64,000 bases of DNA from Polynucleobacter sp. 71A-WALBACH (GCF_018882365.1 NZ_JACVOP010000002.1:248001-312000), one strand, 5' to 3'. Shown: positions 1-9,856, numbered from the stretch's first letter. Numbers and translations: made by a program. Notes: generated by a model from the sequence alone, not told the origin.

Positions 1-647
1 TAATGAATCACAATATTGCGTAGACCATCGTCTTCAATGATCTCTGAAATTAAATCAAGTCGGATTCTGGGATTGCTTTGAGCAAGTAAATGATTTTTTT
101 GAGCGAGTGGTAGCGGCAGAAGTTCAGCTAATCGATTGGCGACCCATCCACAATCATCTAGATTCGCTGGTATTTTGAATGCATCATCCCCCAACAGCTC
201 TTCGCTTTTAATTACCGCAATAATTTCATTCAGGAGCGCGGCTACCTTTTCATGCTCTTTTGGCAATGGTATTTCAGGATCCCGATCAATTAGCTCAACC
301 TGACCCATCCATAATCCATCGGATTCTTGCGTGATGGCAAGTAATCGAAAGCGTTGAGTTCCGTAAGACTTGGTCATATAGAGGGCGGGCTGAATCGGAT
401 CAAATTCTTCCAATTTCGCCAAGGTGCCAATGTTTGAAAAGTTAGCAATCGCACTGGCATCTGAGTCGATGGGTTTGTTATCCAGGATGCTGATAACTCC
501 AAAAGGAGTGTTTTCACGGAGGCAACGCCTCATCATATCCAGGTAACGGGCTTCAAAGATTTTGAGAGTAATTACACCGCCTGGAAATAGGGTAGTTCCT
601 AAAGGAAAAAGGGGGATCCAGTTGGCTGGAGAGGAGGATTCTGTCAT
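1..647 (-). CDS. LON substrate-binding domain protein (stand-alone, peptidase S16 N-domain type)
   Basis: I translated this reading frame directly: it starts at ATG 647 and stays open for 215 codons to the window edge. The final two bases read TA, which fits a stop codon cut by one base. The N-terminus reads WIPLFPLGTTLFPGG followed by LKIFEARYLDM, the hallmark opening of the Lon protease N-terminal (PUA-like) domain. No AAA+ or protease domain follows, and about 215 residues is the usual size of the free-standing LON-domain family. Its role is unknown; protein or peptide binding is inferred from the fold. It could be a few residues longer if TA is not a stop. Confidence 0.85.
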   Translation of the reverse strand, partial: MTESSSPANWIPLFPLGTTLFPGGVITLKIFEARYLDMMRRCLRENTPFGVISILDNKPIDSDASAIANFSNIGTLAKLEEFDPIQPALYMTKSYGTQRFRLLAITQESDGLWMGQVELIDRDPEIPLPKEHEKVAALLNEIIAVIKSEELLGDDAFKIPANLDDCGWVANRLAELLPLPLAQKNHLLAQSNPRIRLDLISEIIEDDGLRNIVIH

Positions 648-759
648 CCGTTTAATTTAAAGGATTTGCATTTAGTTTGCTGAGCGGTTGAAATGACGCC
701 ATGTTCAGCAGCAATATCGGATTTCAGCTAAATTGCATGATGTTCATAGGAGAATTAAC

Positions 760-912
760 ATGATGCAAAAATTACGGGTTAAGCTTGCGCGCTGGATTTT
801 GGGCAAACACTGCCCTTGCTATCAAATGGGTTATCACACCATGGTTGATTTTCAGCAGCGCAGTGCCGATCAGCTTGAAAAGGCTAAAAAAGCCAAAGCT
901 ACCAATAGCTAA
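760..912 (+). CDS. small basic protein, 50 aa, unknown function
   Basis: This is a 50-residue frame starting at ATG 760 (a second ATG follows immediately), with a good ribosome site (AGGAG near 748-752). The protein begins MMQKLRVKLARWILGKHCPC. It has a short amphipathic basic N-terminus, a CPC motif and a Lys/Ala-rich C-terminus that looks helical. I do not recognise a family. The Shine-Dalgarno sequence and the lack of any competing gene on either strand argue that it is real. Its amphipathic start could lie on a membrane, but that is a guess. Confidence 0.55.
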   Translation: MMQKLRVKLARWILGKHCPCYQMGYHTMVDFQQRSADQLEKAKKAKATNS

Positions 913-939
913 ACCACGAACTCTGCTCCTCATCCCATA

Positions 940-1368
940 ATGAAAACTTGGAAAATGAGGAGAAATTGCGCATTGACTCCCGGTCAATTACTCAAGTTCT
1001 ACCTTGCTCTAGTTTGTCTTTCGGTAACTGTGGCGATTGGTTTTTTATTGGCTGGGGTTAAGATAATCCTCATCTTCACTGCAATAGAACTAACTGCTGT
1101 GACTGTCGGTTTTTTGATTTACTGTCGACATGCCTTGGATTTTGAAGAGATTGAAATCAGTGACACACGCTTGGTGGTAAGGAAATTCATTGCCTATAAA
1201 GAGACTGTGGTGGAATTCAATACTCGCTGGGCTAAGCTATCCAGACCACAAGAGCATGAAAAAGTATTTTCTATTACCCAGACAGGGCAGAGCGTTGAGC
1301 TTGGTCAATTTCTGAGGCGCGAGCAATTGAAGAATCTCATCGCCGAGTTGAGGCCTTACCTAGGTTGA
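940..1368 (+). CDS. DUF2244 family membrane protein
   Basis: The 142-residue protein has two closely spaced hydrophobic helices (about residues 17-37 and 40-62) and then a soluble domain of about 75 residues rich in beta strands, the layout of DUF2244 integral membrane proteins. In related bacteria this family often sits near cytochrome oxidase genes, but no oxidase gene is seen here. No convincing ribosome site precedes ATG 940; ATG 955 is an alternative start. Function is unknown. The family assignment rests on topology and recognition of the pattern, not on a search. Confidence 0.6.
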   Translation: MKTWKMRRNCALTPGQLLKFYLALVCLSVTVAIGFLLAGVKIILIFTAIELTAVTVGFLIYCRHALDFEEIEISDTRLVVRKFIAYKETVVEFNTRWAKLSRPQEHEKVFSITQTGQSVELGQFLRREQLKNLIAELRPYLG

Positions 1369-1467
1369 TTACAACCATAGCTTAAAAAGGGTTAAAGATC
1401 GAAGCTCTGCAGAAATGGATATTCAAGCTGATACTTGAATCCATTCAATATATTTGCCAAATTCATT

Positions 1468-2034
1468 ATGAACGTTAGTACAGCAGTTAAAGCCGCCCTC
1501 AATACTTTGGTTGATATTGCCTCTAATTCAACTGGGGTGCACCCAGTAACTGGCTTGGAGCTGGCGCAGCGTCAAAAATTATCAATTAGCCGAATAGAGC
1601 TTTTGCTAAGTGCTTTGCGTGCCGCAGGTATTGTCAAAGGTACAAAGGGTCGTAATGGTGGTTATACGCTTTTACAAGACCCTCGAATGGTCACTATTAA
1701 AGATGTAGTTTTGGCAATGAACTACATCAAAAAGCGCAAAGTTGAAGCTTGCGATATTGCGAGCGAGCTATATCAGTCTCTAGAAACTTACATGCTCGGT
1801 TACATGGCCAACGTGAGCCTATCAGATGCAATTAAGGACTATGTCCCTCGATTTAGCGAGGCTAAAGCCGCCCCAGAGCGTCATACCTTTTCTTATGTGG
1901 CGCCAAAAGTAGATAAGCCCTCTAGGGGTGAAGTTCAGAGGGTAATCAAAACGCCCTTTAAAAAAGTAGAAGATATTCCGCTAGGGCCAAACTCTATCTT
2001 TAGTTTTGGCGACTATCTACATAAAGTAGGGTGA
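1468..2034 (+). CDS. Rrf2-family regulator without Fe-S cysteines
   Basis: This winged-helix protein aligns along its N-terminal half with IscR: STAVKAALNTLVDIAS matches the IscR opening and GRNGGYTL matches the IscR wing GPGGGYTL. ATG 1468 gives this canonical start (188 aa); an upstream TTG at 1435 would add 11 residues. It has a single cysteine (about residue 95) where IscR has three cysteines and a histidine, so it probably cannot hold an IscR-type 2Fe-2S cluster. The C-terminal 60 residues are basic and proline-rich, probably disordered. Its targets are unknown; the TPR gene downstream, about 15 bp away, is a candidate. Confidence 0.75.
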   Translation: MNVSTAVKAALNTLVDIASNSTGVHPVTGLELAQRQKLSISRIELLLSALRAAGIVKGTKGRNGGYTLLQDPRMVTIKDVVLAMNYIKKRKVEACDIASELYQSLETYMLGYMANVSLSDAIKDYVPRFSEAKAAPERHTFSYVAPKVDKPSRGEVQRVIKTPFKKVEDIPLGPNSIFSFGDYLHKVG

Positions 2035-2049
2035 GATTTGGGGCAATAT

Positions 2050-2523
2050 ATGATGAAAGTTATGAAGACTAATCTGCTCAACAAAATACTAGTTTCTATT
2101 GTGATGGCAATGGCGCCCTGGGTAGTTTCCTTGGCTGCCGATAGTACGCCAGCCAAATCCGATCCTGCTTGGTTAACTGATGCGCGTATCAGCATCAAAT
2201 CGAATAAGTACGATCAAGCATTGAGGCAATTGCAATCGGCAAATGAAATCAATTCCGCAGATTGGAATAATCTCATGGGATACAGTCTGCGCAAAAAACA
2301 GCCACCTGATCTAGTGGCCTCCGAAAAGTATTACCAGGCAGCATTGAAGATTGATCCAAGCCACAGGGCGGCTTTAGAGTATTACGGCGAGCTGCTGCTC
2401 ATGAAGAAAGACTTGCCTGGAGCTGAGGCCATGTTAGCAAGACTGGATAAGGCTTGTTTATTTGGCTGTGAAGAGTACAGCGACCTCAAGGCTAGTATCG
2501 CGAAGTATCAAGGTAAAAAGTAA
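2050..2523 (+). CDS. exported TPR-repeat protein
   Basis: The protein begins with a basic stretch and a hydrophobic segment ending in SLAADS, which reads as a signal peptide of about 30 residues. Two or three tetratricopeptide-like units follow (for example WNNLMGYSLRKK and the DPSHRAALEYYGELL segment), and two cysteines near the C-terminus (CLFGC) could form a disulphide. It is likely periplasmic and a protein-binding scaffold. It follows the Rrf2 gene closely and may be co-transcribed. ATG 2050 is preferred because GGGG lies just upstream; ATG 2053 and 2062 are also possible, and the upstream TTG 2038 is less likely. Confidence 0.65.
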   Translation: MMKVMKTNLLNKILVSIVMAMAPWVVSLAADSTPAKSDPAWLTDARISIKSNKYDQALRQLQSANEINSADWNNLMGYSLRKKQPPDLVASEKYYQAALKIDPSHRAALEYYGELLLMKKDLPGAEAMLARLDKACLFGCEEYSDLKASIAKYQGKK

Positions 2524-2536
2524 TCCCTTACCTTTC

Positions 2537-3946
2537 ATGCCATCAGCTGACCATGAATATCCTCCATTAGCATTTGTTGATATTGAAACGACAGGCTCTC
2601 ATTTTGAGCGTGATCGCATTACTGAGCTTGGGATCAAATCGCTAATTCATGGTCAGGTGGAGACTTGGGAAAGTCTTATTAATCCCCAAACCTTTATTCC
2701 GCAAAATATACAAATCTTGACGGGCATTCGGCCGGAGATGGTTAGTCGGCAGCCTCCTTTTGAGGATTTGGCAACTGAGATTGCGCGAGAGCTGGAGGGT
2801 AAAATTTTCGTCGCTCATAACGCTCGATTTGATTACGGATTCTTGAAGGCATCTTTTAAGCGGGTGGGCATCGACTTTAAGCCCAAAGTGCTTTGTACCG
2901 TGAAGCTCTCCAGATTGTTATTTCCCGAACAGGCTAGACATAATCTAGACACTATTATTAGCGCTCATCGTCTTCAGATCAGCGCGCGGCATCGCGCGCT
3001 AGGCGATGCTGATTTGCTACTTCAGTTTTGGCGGGTATGCGAGGCTAAGCTGGGGCGTGAAGCGCTTCTGAAGGCGGTGAACCAGCTGATCGGTAATGCG
3101 AGTTTGCCACCCAATATAGATAAAGCGCTGGTGGATTCGATTCCAGATAAACCGGGCTGCTACATATTTTATGGGGAGAATAAAGTCCCTCTGTATATCG
3201 GCAAGAGTATTTCATTGCGCAGTAGGGTGATGGGGCACTTTCAGGGTGCCCTGACTTTGCGCAAGGAAATGAAACTCTCTTTGCAAGTAAGGGATATCGA
3301 TTGGATTGAGACTAGTGGAGAATTGGGCGCGTTGATTTTAGAGTCGAGGCTAATTAAAGAGCGCATGCCCAGCATGAACATCAAGTTACGTCGCTCCAAA
3401 GATCTCTGCGCTTGGAAATTGGAATTGGATGAAGCTGGTGTACTGATGCCTAATTTAGTTGGCCATCGCGAATTAGATCCTGGAGCTCAAGAAAATTTGT
3501 ATGGCTTGTTCTACAGCAAAAGAGAGGCGAACTCCTACCTCAAGGCTATTGCCAAAAAATATCGACTCTGTGAAGCGCTCCTGGGTTTAGAGAAGCGTGT
3601 TGAGGGCAAGGCTTGCTTTGGCTATCAAGTTAAGCAATGCGGGGGCGCTTGTATTGGAGACTCTTCCATTGAGTTGCACAATCTTCAACTCAAAACTGCC
3701 CTGGAATTATTTCAAGTTCAAGTCTGGCCTTATTCAGGACCTATCGCTATTAAGGAGGCTAGCCATATGCATGTGGTTGATCGCTGGCGTTACTTGGGTA
3801 CTGCAGTAAACGAGGGAGAGCTTTATGAATTGGCTGACTCGGGAGAGGGTGAGTTTGATTTGGATATTTACAAAATCTTGAAAAAGGCCCTGGCTGGAAG
3901 CTTTAAGAGCCAGGTCATTCCTTTAATGGCCAAACCTACAGCGTAG
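2537..3946 (+). CDS. DnaQ-like 3'-5' exonuclease fused to UvrC-type GIY-YIG endonuclease domain
   Basis: The N-terminal domain (about residues 8-170) carries DEDDh exonuclease motifs: DIETTG, HNARFDYGFL and the HRALGDAD segment with the catalytic His/Asp. A UvrC/Cho-like GIY-YIG domain starts near residue 205 (PGCYIFYG, then LYIGKS and a conserved Glu region), with a further 200-residue C-terminal part containing several cysteines. The family is known as an exonuclease/UvrC-N fusion in many proteobacteria and actinobacteria; a role in DNA repair is expected but its substrate is not defined. The start at ATG 2537 places DIETTG at the usual distance; the longer frame from 2462 would overlap the TPR gene. 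Confidence 0.8.
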   Translation: MPSADHEYPPLAFVDIETTGSHFERDRITELGIKSLIHGQVETWESLINPQTFIPQNIQILTGIRPEMVSRQPPFEDLATEIARELEGKIFVAHNARFDYGFLKASFKRVGIDFKPKVLCTVKLSRLLFPEQARHNLDTIISAHRLQISARHRALGDADLLLQFWRVCEAKLGREALLKAVNQLIGNASLPPNIDKALVDSIPDKPGCYIFYGENKVPLYIGKSISLRSRVMGHFQGALTLRKEMKLSLQVRDIDWIETSGELGALILESRLIKERMPSMNIKLRRSKDLCAWKLELDEAGVLMPNLVGHRELDPGAQENLYGLFYSKREANSYLKAIAKKYRLCEALLGLEKRVEGKACFGYQVKQCGGACIGDSSIELHNLQLKTALELFQVQVWPYSGPIAIKEASHMHVVDRWRYLGTAVNEGELYELADSGEGEFDLDIYKILKKALAGSFKSQVIPLMAKPTA

Positions 3947-3961
3947 GTCTTGATTAAAAGC

Positions 3962-4225
3962 CTAGATCTTAAAAAACCCCAGTTTTTCAGATCTCGGCAG
4001 TTTCTTCAATCTAGCCTCTGCCTTTGAGGCTTCTGATCGATCTGGGTGGTCTTGGGTTGCTAGGAGGATGACTGGTCTGCGGGCTCTTGTATAACGAGCG
4101 CCATCCCCTGAGTTATGGGCTGCCAAGCGATGCTCCAGGCGGTTAGTGATGCCAGCGTAATAACTGCCATCAGAGCACTCTAGGAGATAAACGAGCCAAG
4201 TCAAAATAGGGGTAAATTCAGTCAA
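3962..4225 (-). CDS. small GIY-YIG nuclease-like protein (UPF0213/YhbQ type)
   Basis: This 87-residue protein consists of one GIY-YIG domain: VYLLECSDGSYYAGITNRLEHRLAAH carries the VYLL and YAGIT versions of the two signature triads, followed by the conserved Arg and His. This is the size and pattern of the YhbQ/UPF0213 family, which has nuclease-like structure and poorly defined cellular roles. It begins at TTG 4225, since no ATG fits upstream. It converges on the exonuclease/GIY-YIG fusion gene, with 15 bp between stop codons, so two unrelated GIY-YIG proteins are neighbours. Confidence 0.8.
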   Translation of the reverse strand: MTEFTPILTWLVYLLECSDGSYYAGITNRLEHRLAAHNSGDGARYTRARRPVILLATQDHPDRSEASKAEARLKKLPRSEKLGFFKI

Positions 4226-4241
4226 AAAATGGTCAAAAACA

Positions 4242-4269
4242 CTTGAAATTGCAAAGAATGCCCCTATAT
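4242..4269 (+). promoter_or_regulatory. sigma-32 (RpoH) type heat-shock promoter of clpB
   Basis: CTTGAAA at 4242-4248 and CCCCTATA at 4261-4268 are separated by 12 bp. This closely matches the known RpoH consensus (CTTGAAA, 11-16 bp, CCCCAT-T). It lies about 50 bp before the clpB start codon, so heat-shock control of clpB is strongly suggested. Confidence 0.85.
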
Positions 4270-4318
4270 TCTATAGATAGAAATGCATAAAAATAGATAG
4301 AGTAGATAGGAATTCAAA

Positions 4319-6913
4319 ATGAGAATAGATAAATTAACTACTAAATTTCAAGAAGCTTTGAGCGAGGCACAAAGTCTTGCGTTGGCTAAAGACAATCAAT
4401 ACATCGAGCCAGCCCATTTGTTGTTGGCCATGTTGCGTGATTCCGATGGCGGCGCAAAGAGTTTATTGACTCGCGCTGGCGTTAATGTTCCTGGCCTTGA
4501 GAAAGCGACTGAGAAACTGATTGGCAACCTCCCTGAAGTGCGGGGCACTAGTGGCGAAGTTCAGGTGGGCCGTGATTTAAGTAACTGGCTTAACTTATGT
4601 GAAAAAGAAGCGAATAAGCGAAATGATCAATTCATTGCTGGCGAGTTGTTCTTGTTAGTGGTGGCGGATGACAAGGGTGAGCTCGGCAAGATTGCTCGTG
4701 AGAATGGTTTAAATCGTAAATCGTTAGAGGCGGCTATTGATTTAGTGCGCGGAGGAGAATCAGTGAATAGTGCAGATGCCGAAGGTCAACGTGAGGCCTT
4801 AAAGAAATACACCGTCGATTTAACTGAGCGCGCTCGTATGGGTAAGCTTGATCCCGTTATTGGTCGCGATGATGAAATTCGTCGCACCATTCAGATCTTG
4901 CAGCGTCGCGGTAAAAATAATCCAGTGCTCATTGGTGAGCCAGGGGTTGGTAAAACTGCCATCGTGGAAGGTCTTGCTCAGCGCATCATCAATGGCGAAG
5001 TACCTGAAACCCTCAAGAACAAACGTGTCCTCGTATTGGATATGGCTTTGCTATTGGCTGGAGCCAAGTACCGTGGAGAGTTTGAAGAGCGTCTCAAAGC
5101 CGTATTGAGTGATGTCGCTAAGGACGAAGGTCAAACCATCATCTTTATTGATGAGATTCATACAATGGTTGGGGCTGGTAAGGGTGATGGTGCGATGGAT
5201 GCTGGCAATATGCTCAAGCCTGCGTTGGCGCGCGGCGAATTGCATTGCATCGGCGCAACCACTTTAGACGAATATCGTAAGTACATTGAGAAAGATGCTG
5301 CATTAGAGCGTCGCTTCCAAAAGGTGATGGTAGAGGAGCCTAGCGTAGAGGCTACTATTGCGATCTTGCGTGGTTTGCAAGAGCGATATGAGCTGCACCA
5401 CGGCATCGAGATCACTGACCCTGCCATCGTTGCAGCTGCAGAGTTATCTCATCGCTACATTACTGATCGTTTCTTGCCAGATAAGGCAATTGATCTTATT
5501 GACGAAGCTGGCTCACGGATTCGGATGGAGATTGATTCCAAGCCTGAAGTGATGGATAAGCTTGAGCGTCGCCTCATTCAATTGAAGATTGAACGTGAAG
5601 CTGTCAAAAAGGAAAAAGACGAAGCCTCACAAAAGCGTCTTGGTTTGATTGAAGATGAAATTAAACGCCTAGGCGCAGAGTACGCTGATCTAGAAGAAAT
5701 CTGGAAAGCAGAGAAGGGTGCCGTATTGGGCGCCGCTCATCTGAAAGAAGAGATCGAAAAAGTACGCGCTGATATTGCTAAGTTGCAACGTGAGGGTAAG
5801 TTAGAGCAAGTTGCTGAACTGCAATACGGTAAGTTGCCTGAGCTCGAGGCTAAACTCAAATCCGCTGCTGCTGCCGAAGCAAAAGGCGATAAAGATGGCG
5901 TTGTGAAGAATAAGCTCTTACGCACCCAAGTTGGCGCAGAAGAAATTGCTGAGGTGGTTTCACGCGCGACTGGTATTCCGGTATCAAAGATGATGCAAGG
6001 CGAGCGCGATAAATTGCTCAAGATGGAAGAGTTGTTACATAAGCGTGTAGTTGGTCAAGAAGAGGCTATTCGTGCAGTGTCTGATGCTATCCGTCGCTCC
6101 CGCGCCGGCCTATCTGAAGAGAATCGTCCCTATGGCTCATTTTTATTCTTAGGGCCTACTGGGGTTGGTAAGACTGAGCTTTGCAAAGCCTTGGCTGGTT
6201 TCTTATTTGATAGTGAAGACCATTTAATCCGTATCGACATGAGTGAGTTCATGGAGAAGCATAGCGTTGCACGCTTAATCGGCGCACCTCCAGGCTATGT
6301 TGGTTACGAGGAGGGCGGCTACCTAACCGAGCAAGTCCGTCGTCATCCATACAGCGTGATCTTGTTTGATGAGATTGAAAAAGCACATCCGGATGTCTTC
6401 AATGTACTCCTGCAGGTATTGGATGATGGGCGCTTAACTGATGGTCAAGGCCGTACTGTTGACTTTAAAAACACGGTGATTGTGATGACCAGTAATATTG
6501 GTTCACATCTCATCCAGTCAATGACAGATAAGAAGCAATCCGAGATCAAAGACGCAGTATTTGAAGAGTTGAAGAATCACTTCCGACCTGAGTTCTTAAA
6601 TCGAATTGATGAGATCGTGGTCTTCCATGGTTTGGATAAAGGCAATATTGCCAATATTGCGAAGATCTTGCTCAAGAACTTATCAGATCGCCTGGCAAAG
6701 GTCGATATGCAGATGGAGGTGAGTGATGCTGCCTTAAGCAAAATTGCAGAAGTCGGTTTTGATCCCGTATTTGGAGCAAGACCGCTGAAGCGTGCGATCC
6801 AGCAATATATTGAGAACCCAGTTTCCAAGATGATCTTGGAAGGCAAGTTTGGTCCGAAGGATACAGTTCCTGTAGGCGTCGATAAGAATGGTGATTTCAG
6901 CTTTACAAAATAG
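4319..6913 (+). CDS. clpB: ATP-dependent disaggregase ClpB
   Basis: This is a full-length 864-residue Hsp100 chaperone. It shows the Clp N-domain (1-145), a first AAA+ module with Walker A GEPGVGKT at 206-213 and the Walker B segment IIFIDEIHT, a charged coiled-coil middle domain (about 410-530), and a second AAA+ module with GPTGVGKT near 612-619 and [13 protein letters not shown]. The middle domain distinguishes it from ClpA and ClpC. ClpB works in the cytosol with DnaK to dissolve aggregates. It stands alone downstream of a sigma-32-type promoter; the spacer also contains short AGATAG repeats. Confidence 0.97.
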   Translation: MRIDKLTTKFQEALSEAQSLALAKDNQYIEPAHLLLAMLRDSDGGAKSLLTRAGVNVPGLEKATEKLIGNLPEVRGTSGEVQVGRDLSNWLNLCEKEANKRNDQFIAGELFLLVVADDKGELGKIARENGLNRKSLEAAIDLVRGGESVNSADAEGQREALKKYTVDLTERARMGKLDPVIGRDDEIRRTIQILQRRGKNNPVLIGEPGVGKTAIVEGLAQRIINGEVPETLKNKRVLVLDMALLLAGAKYRGEFEERLKAVLSDVAKDEGQTIIFIDEIHTMVGAGKGDGAMDAGNMLKPALARGELHCIGATTLDEYRKYIEKDAALERRFQKVMVEEPSVEATIAILRGLQERYELHHGIEITDPAIVAAAELSHRYITDRFLPDKAIDLIDEAGSRIRMEIDSKPEVMDKLERRLIQLKIEREAVKKEKDEASQKRLGLIEDEIKRLGAEYADLEEIWKAEKGAVLGAAHLKEEIEKVRADIAKLQREGKLEQVAELQYGKLPELEAKLKSAAAAEAKGDKDGVVKNKLLRTQVGAEEIAEVVSRATGIPVSKMMQGERDKLLKMEELLHKRVVGQEEAIRAVSDAIRRSRAGLSEENRPYGSFLFLGPTGVGKTELCKALAGFLFDSEDHLIRIDMSEFMEKHSVARLIGAPPGYVGYEEGGYLTEQVRRHPYSVILFDEIEKAHPDVFNVLLQVLDDGRLTDGQGRTVDFKNTVIVMTSNIGSHLIQSMTDKKQSEIKDAVFEELKNHFRPEFLNRIDEIVVFHGLDKGNIANIAKILLKNLSDRLAKVDMQMEVSDAALSKIAEVGFDPVFGARPLKRAIQQYIENPVSKMILEGKFGPKDTVPVGVDKNGDFSFTK

Positions 6914-6974
6914 GACTTGTAGCAGTTTTACTCATTAATCAGCAGAAATTTTCCTGCGCCAGTAAACTCGGTAC

Positions 6975-8213
6975 ATGACTGATGCCCTGAAAATGAGGCG
7001 CGCCAGTGATGTCCGGGTTGTTGGTCTCATTAGCCTGGCTCATGGCAGTTCCCATTTCTTTCATTTAATTCTGCCACCCATGTTTCCATGGCTAAAGGCA
7101 GAGTTTGGCTTTAACTATGCTGAACTGGGTTTGCTGATGACCATCTTCTTTGTGGTCTCTTGCATTGTTCAAGCGGCATCTGGTTTCCTGGTGGATCGTA
7201 TTGGGGCTCGGCCTGTCTTATTGGCAGGCGTGGGTTTGCTTGCATTGGCCGCGCTTACTTACTCGCAAAGTAATGGCTATGCCATGTTAGTAATAGGTGC
7301 GGTAATTGCAGGATGCGGCAATGGCATTTTTCATCCAGTTGATTACACGCTCATTAATCACAAAATATCACCACCTAATCTGCCTTATGCTTATTCTATT
7401 CATGGAGTAACAGGCTATCTCGGTTGGGCTGCAGCCCCAGCATTTATGGTGGCAGTAGCCACTATTGCCGATTGGCGAATTGCCTTTTTATCCGCCGCTG
7501 TTCTAGAGGCACTCATTTTGCTGACTCTCTGGATAAGTCGCGCTCGTTTAGTAGATAACGTGAAGGAGCGCCAAGCTGAATCTGAAGCTACGCATGCAGC
7601 AGCGAATCCAGGAGTGGGGCCAGTAAGCACCTTTGCTTTTCTAAAGTTGCCGGCAGTTTGGCTTTGCTGGATTTTCTTTTTCTTCAGCATGTCAGCCACG
7701 ACAGGCATGCAGTCTTTTGCACCAAGTGCTCTACTGAAGATTTATGAGTTACCAGTCAGCGCTGGAAATTATTTTCTAACGGTCATGTCACTTGGTGGGG
7801 CTGGTGGCATGTTGTTGGGTGGCTATCTCGCAAAACGTTTTGCGCACCCTGAACGTATTATTACGATTTGCTTTTCAGTCAGCATTGCAATGGGACTATT
7901 GCTAGCGACTGGTTGGGTGCCTTATGACGCCATTGTTATTCCATTTATGGTGACAGGCGTTGGCCTAGGTATTGCAGCGCCATCGCGCGATTTAATGGTG
8001 CGCTCTGCAACGCCATCCGGCTCGTCGGGTAGGGTCTATGGGATTGTGTATTCGGGCATAGATCTGGGTGCTGCTTTAAGCCCTCTGGTCTTCGGAGTCT
8101 TCCTGGATATTGGCCTTCCCAAGCTTTTATTTATTGGCGTTGCTCTGCTGCAGCTTATGATTATCTTGACTGGATTTAGGGTCGCAACCATCGTTCCGCC
8201 TAAGAATAGCTAA
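6975..8213 (+). CDS. MFS transporter
   Basis: The 412-residue protein has about 12 hydrophobic helices and the major facilitator loop motif GFLVDRIGARPVL between helices 2 and 3, with a longer hydrophilic centre near residue 200. The opening (LISLAHGSSHFFHLILPPMFPWL) resembles the Fsr/fosmidomycin-resistance branch and related exporters. Substrate cannot be read from the sequence. It follows clpB by about 60 bp but is not obviously part of the heat-shock unit. It could be an efflux pump or a carboxylate carrier; its position before isocitrate lyase is not proof of the latter. Confidence 0.8.
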   Translation: MTDALKMRRASDVRVVGLISLAHGSSHFFHLILPPMFPWLKAEFGFNYAELGLLMTIFFVVSCIVQAASGFLVDRIGARPVLLAGVGLLALAALTYSQSNGYAMLVIGAVIAGCGNGIFHPVDYTLINHKISPPNLPYAYSIHGVTGYLGWAAAPAFMVAVATIADWRIAFLSAAVLEALILLTLWISRARLVDNVKERQAESEATHAAANPGVGPVSTFAFLKLPAVWLCWIFFFFSMSATTGMQSFAPSALLKIYELPVSAGNYFLTVMSLGGAGGMLLGGYLAKRFAHPERIITICFSVSIAMGLLLATGWVPYDAIVIPFMVTGVGLGIAAPSRDLMVRSATPSGSSGRVYGIVYSGIDLGAALSPLVFGVFLDIGLPKLLFIGVALLQLMIILTGFRVATIVPPKNS

Positions 8214-8225
8214 ACAAGCTCTTTT

Positions 8226-8502
8226 TTTTCACAATGTGAAAAGTCATTCCCATACGCAAAATGCGGTGCAACATTTCATCCAGCAAGTTTTTCCGCTTAA
8301 TGAATTAACTTTCCGCATTGTAAAAAATAGTATTTAAGTTATTGAATATATTGAACTAATTATTTTCATTAACTATAGAAAAAGTTCTTGCATGCTTTTC
8401 CTAGACACTTAAACTCTTATATAAGACATAAGACTTGAACACCTCAACTTAGGGTCTCAATATTCGTAATTAGAAGTACTTGTTTAACTTAGGGAGAAAA
8501 AC
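8226..8502 (+). promoter_or_regulatory. upstream region of aceA with palindrome and direct repeat
   Basis: The 289-bp gap before aceA is AT-rich and contains no gene. It holds a perfect 17-bp palindrome (TTTTCACA-A-TGTGAAAA, 8226-8242) and a 9-bp direct repeat, AACTTAGGG, at 8446-8454 and 8486-8494. The second copy contains the aceA ribosome site AGGGAG. The palindrome could be an operator. Acetate/glyoxylate regulation of aceA is common in this group, but I cannot name the regulator. Confidence 0.4.
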
Positions 8503-9801
8503 ATGGCAGATCGCAAAGCAGAAATCGCAGCACTACAAAAAGACTGGGATACCAATCCACGCTGGAAGGGTATTACTCGTGGTTACACAGCTGAAGATGT
8601 TGTTCGTCTTCGTGGCTCATTGAAGATTGAGCACACATTAGCTAAGCATGGCGCAGAGCGTCTCTGGGAATTGGTTAATAACGAAGCTTACGTTAACTGT
8701 TTAGGTGCCTTGACGGGTGGTCAAGCAATGCAACAGGTTAAAGCTGGCGTTCAAGCTATCTACTTGTCAGGTTGGCAGGTTGCCGCTGACGGTAATTCAT
8801 ACGCAGCGATGTATCCAGACCAATCCTTGTATCCGGTTGACTCAGTTCCAAAGATGGTTGAGCGTATTAACAACTCATTCCAGCGTGCTGATGAAATCCA
8901 AACCGCTAAAGGTATTTACAAAGGTGATGCTGGTTATATCGAGTATTTCGCTCCAATCGTTGCTGATGCAGAAGCGGGTTTCGGTGGCGTATTGAATGCA
9001 TTTGAATTAAGCAAGGCATTGATCAAGCAGGGCGCAGCTGGCGTTCACTTTGAAGATCAATTGTCTTCTGTTAAGAAGTGCGGTCACTTGGGTGGCAAAG
9101 TATTATTACCTACAGCTGAGTCAGTGCAGAAATTAATTTCTGCACGTTTGGCTGCCGATGTAATGGGTGTTTCAACTATCATTTTGGCTCGTACTGATGC
9201 TGAAGCTGCTGACTTGCTGACATCTGACTACGATGCAAATGACAAGCCATTCTTGACAGGCGAGCGTACTCCAGAAGGCTTTTACAAAACACGTAAGGGC
9301 TTGGATCAGGCTATCTCTCGTGGTTTGGCATACGCTGCTTATGCTGATATGGTTTGGTGTGAAACTGGTACGCCTGATTTGGAATTCGCTCGTCAGTTCG
9401 CTGAAGCAATTCGTGCGAAGTTCCCAGGCAAGATGTTGGCTTACAACTGCTCACCATCTTTCAACTGGAAGAAGAACTTGGACGACGCAACTATTGCAAA
9501 GTTCCAACGCGAATTAGGCGCCATGGGTTACAAGTACCAATTTATTACCCTCGCTGGTATTCACTCTATGTGGTACAACATGTTCGACTTGGCTCAAGAC
9601 TACATGCAGCGCGGTATGACTGCCTACATCGAGAAAGTACAAGAGCCAGAGTTCGCTGCTCGTGATCGTGGTTACACCTTCGTATCGCATCAGCAAGAAG
9701 TTGGTACTGGTTATTTCGATGATGTAACTACCGTGATTCAAGGTGGTAAGTCTTCAGTAACAGCATTGACTGGCTCTACAGAAGAAGAGCAGTTCCATTA
9801 A
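8503..9801 (+). CDS. aceA: isocitrate lyase
   Basis: The enzyme splits isocitrate into glyoxylate and succinate, the first step of the glyoxylate shunt used for growth on acetyl-CoA. The signature KKCGHLGGK is intact with catalytic Cys193; 432 residues is the normal length of the short bacterial form. The strong ribosome site AGGGAG lies 7 bp before ATG. No malate synthase lies nearby. The gene is followed by a clear terminator, so it is monocistronic. The sulfonate island at 28-59 kb would generate acetyl-CoA, which makes this shunt physiologically relevant, but the two are not linked by sequence. Confidence 0.97.
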   Translation: MADRKAEIAALQKDWDTNPRWKGITRGYTAEDVVRLRGSLKIEHTLAKHGAERLWELVNNEAYVNCLGALTGGQAMQQVKAGVQAIYLSGWQVAADGNSYAAMYPDQSLYPVDSVPKMVERINNSFQRADEIQTAKGIYKGDAGYIEYFAPIVADAEAGFGGVLNAFELSKALIKQGAAGVHFEDQLSSVKKCGHLGGKVLLPTAESVQKLISARLAADVMGVSTIILARTDAEAADLLTSDYDANDKPFLTGERTPEGFYKTRKGLDQAISRGLAYAAYADMVWCETGTPDLEFARQFAEAIRAKFPGKMLAYNCSPSFNWKKNLDDATIAKFQRELGAMGYKYQFITLAGIHSMWYNMFDLAQDYMQRGMTAYIEKVQEPEFAARDRGYTFVSHQQEVGTGYFDDVTTVIQGGKSSVTALTGSTEEEQFH

Positions 9802-9856
9802 GAAATCCCTAAGTAGTCTGTAGTAGCAGTACAGTAAAAATCTGCCCTTACTGTCT

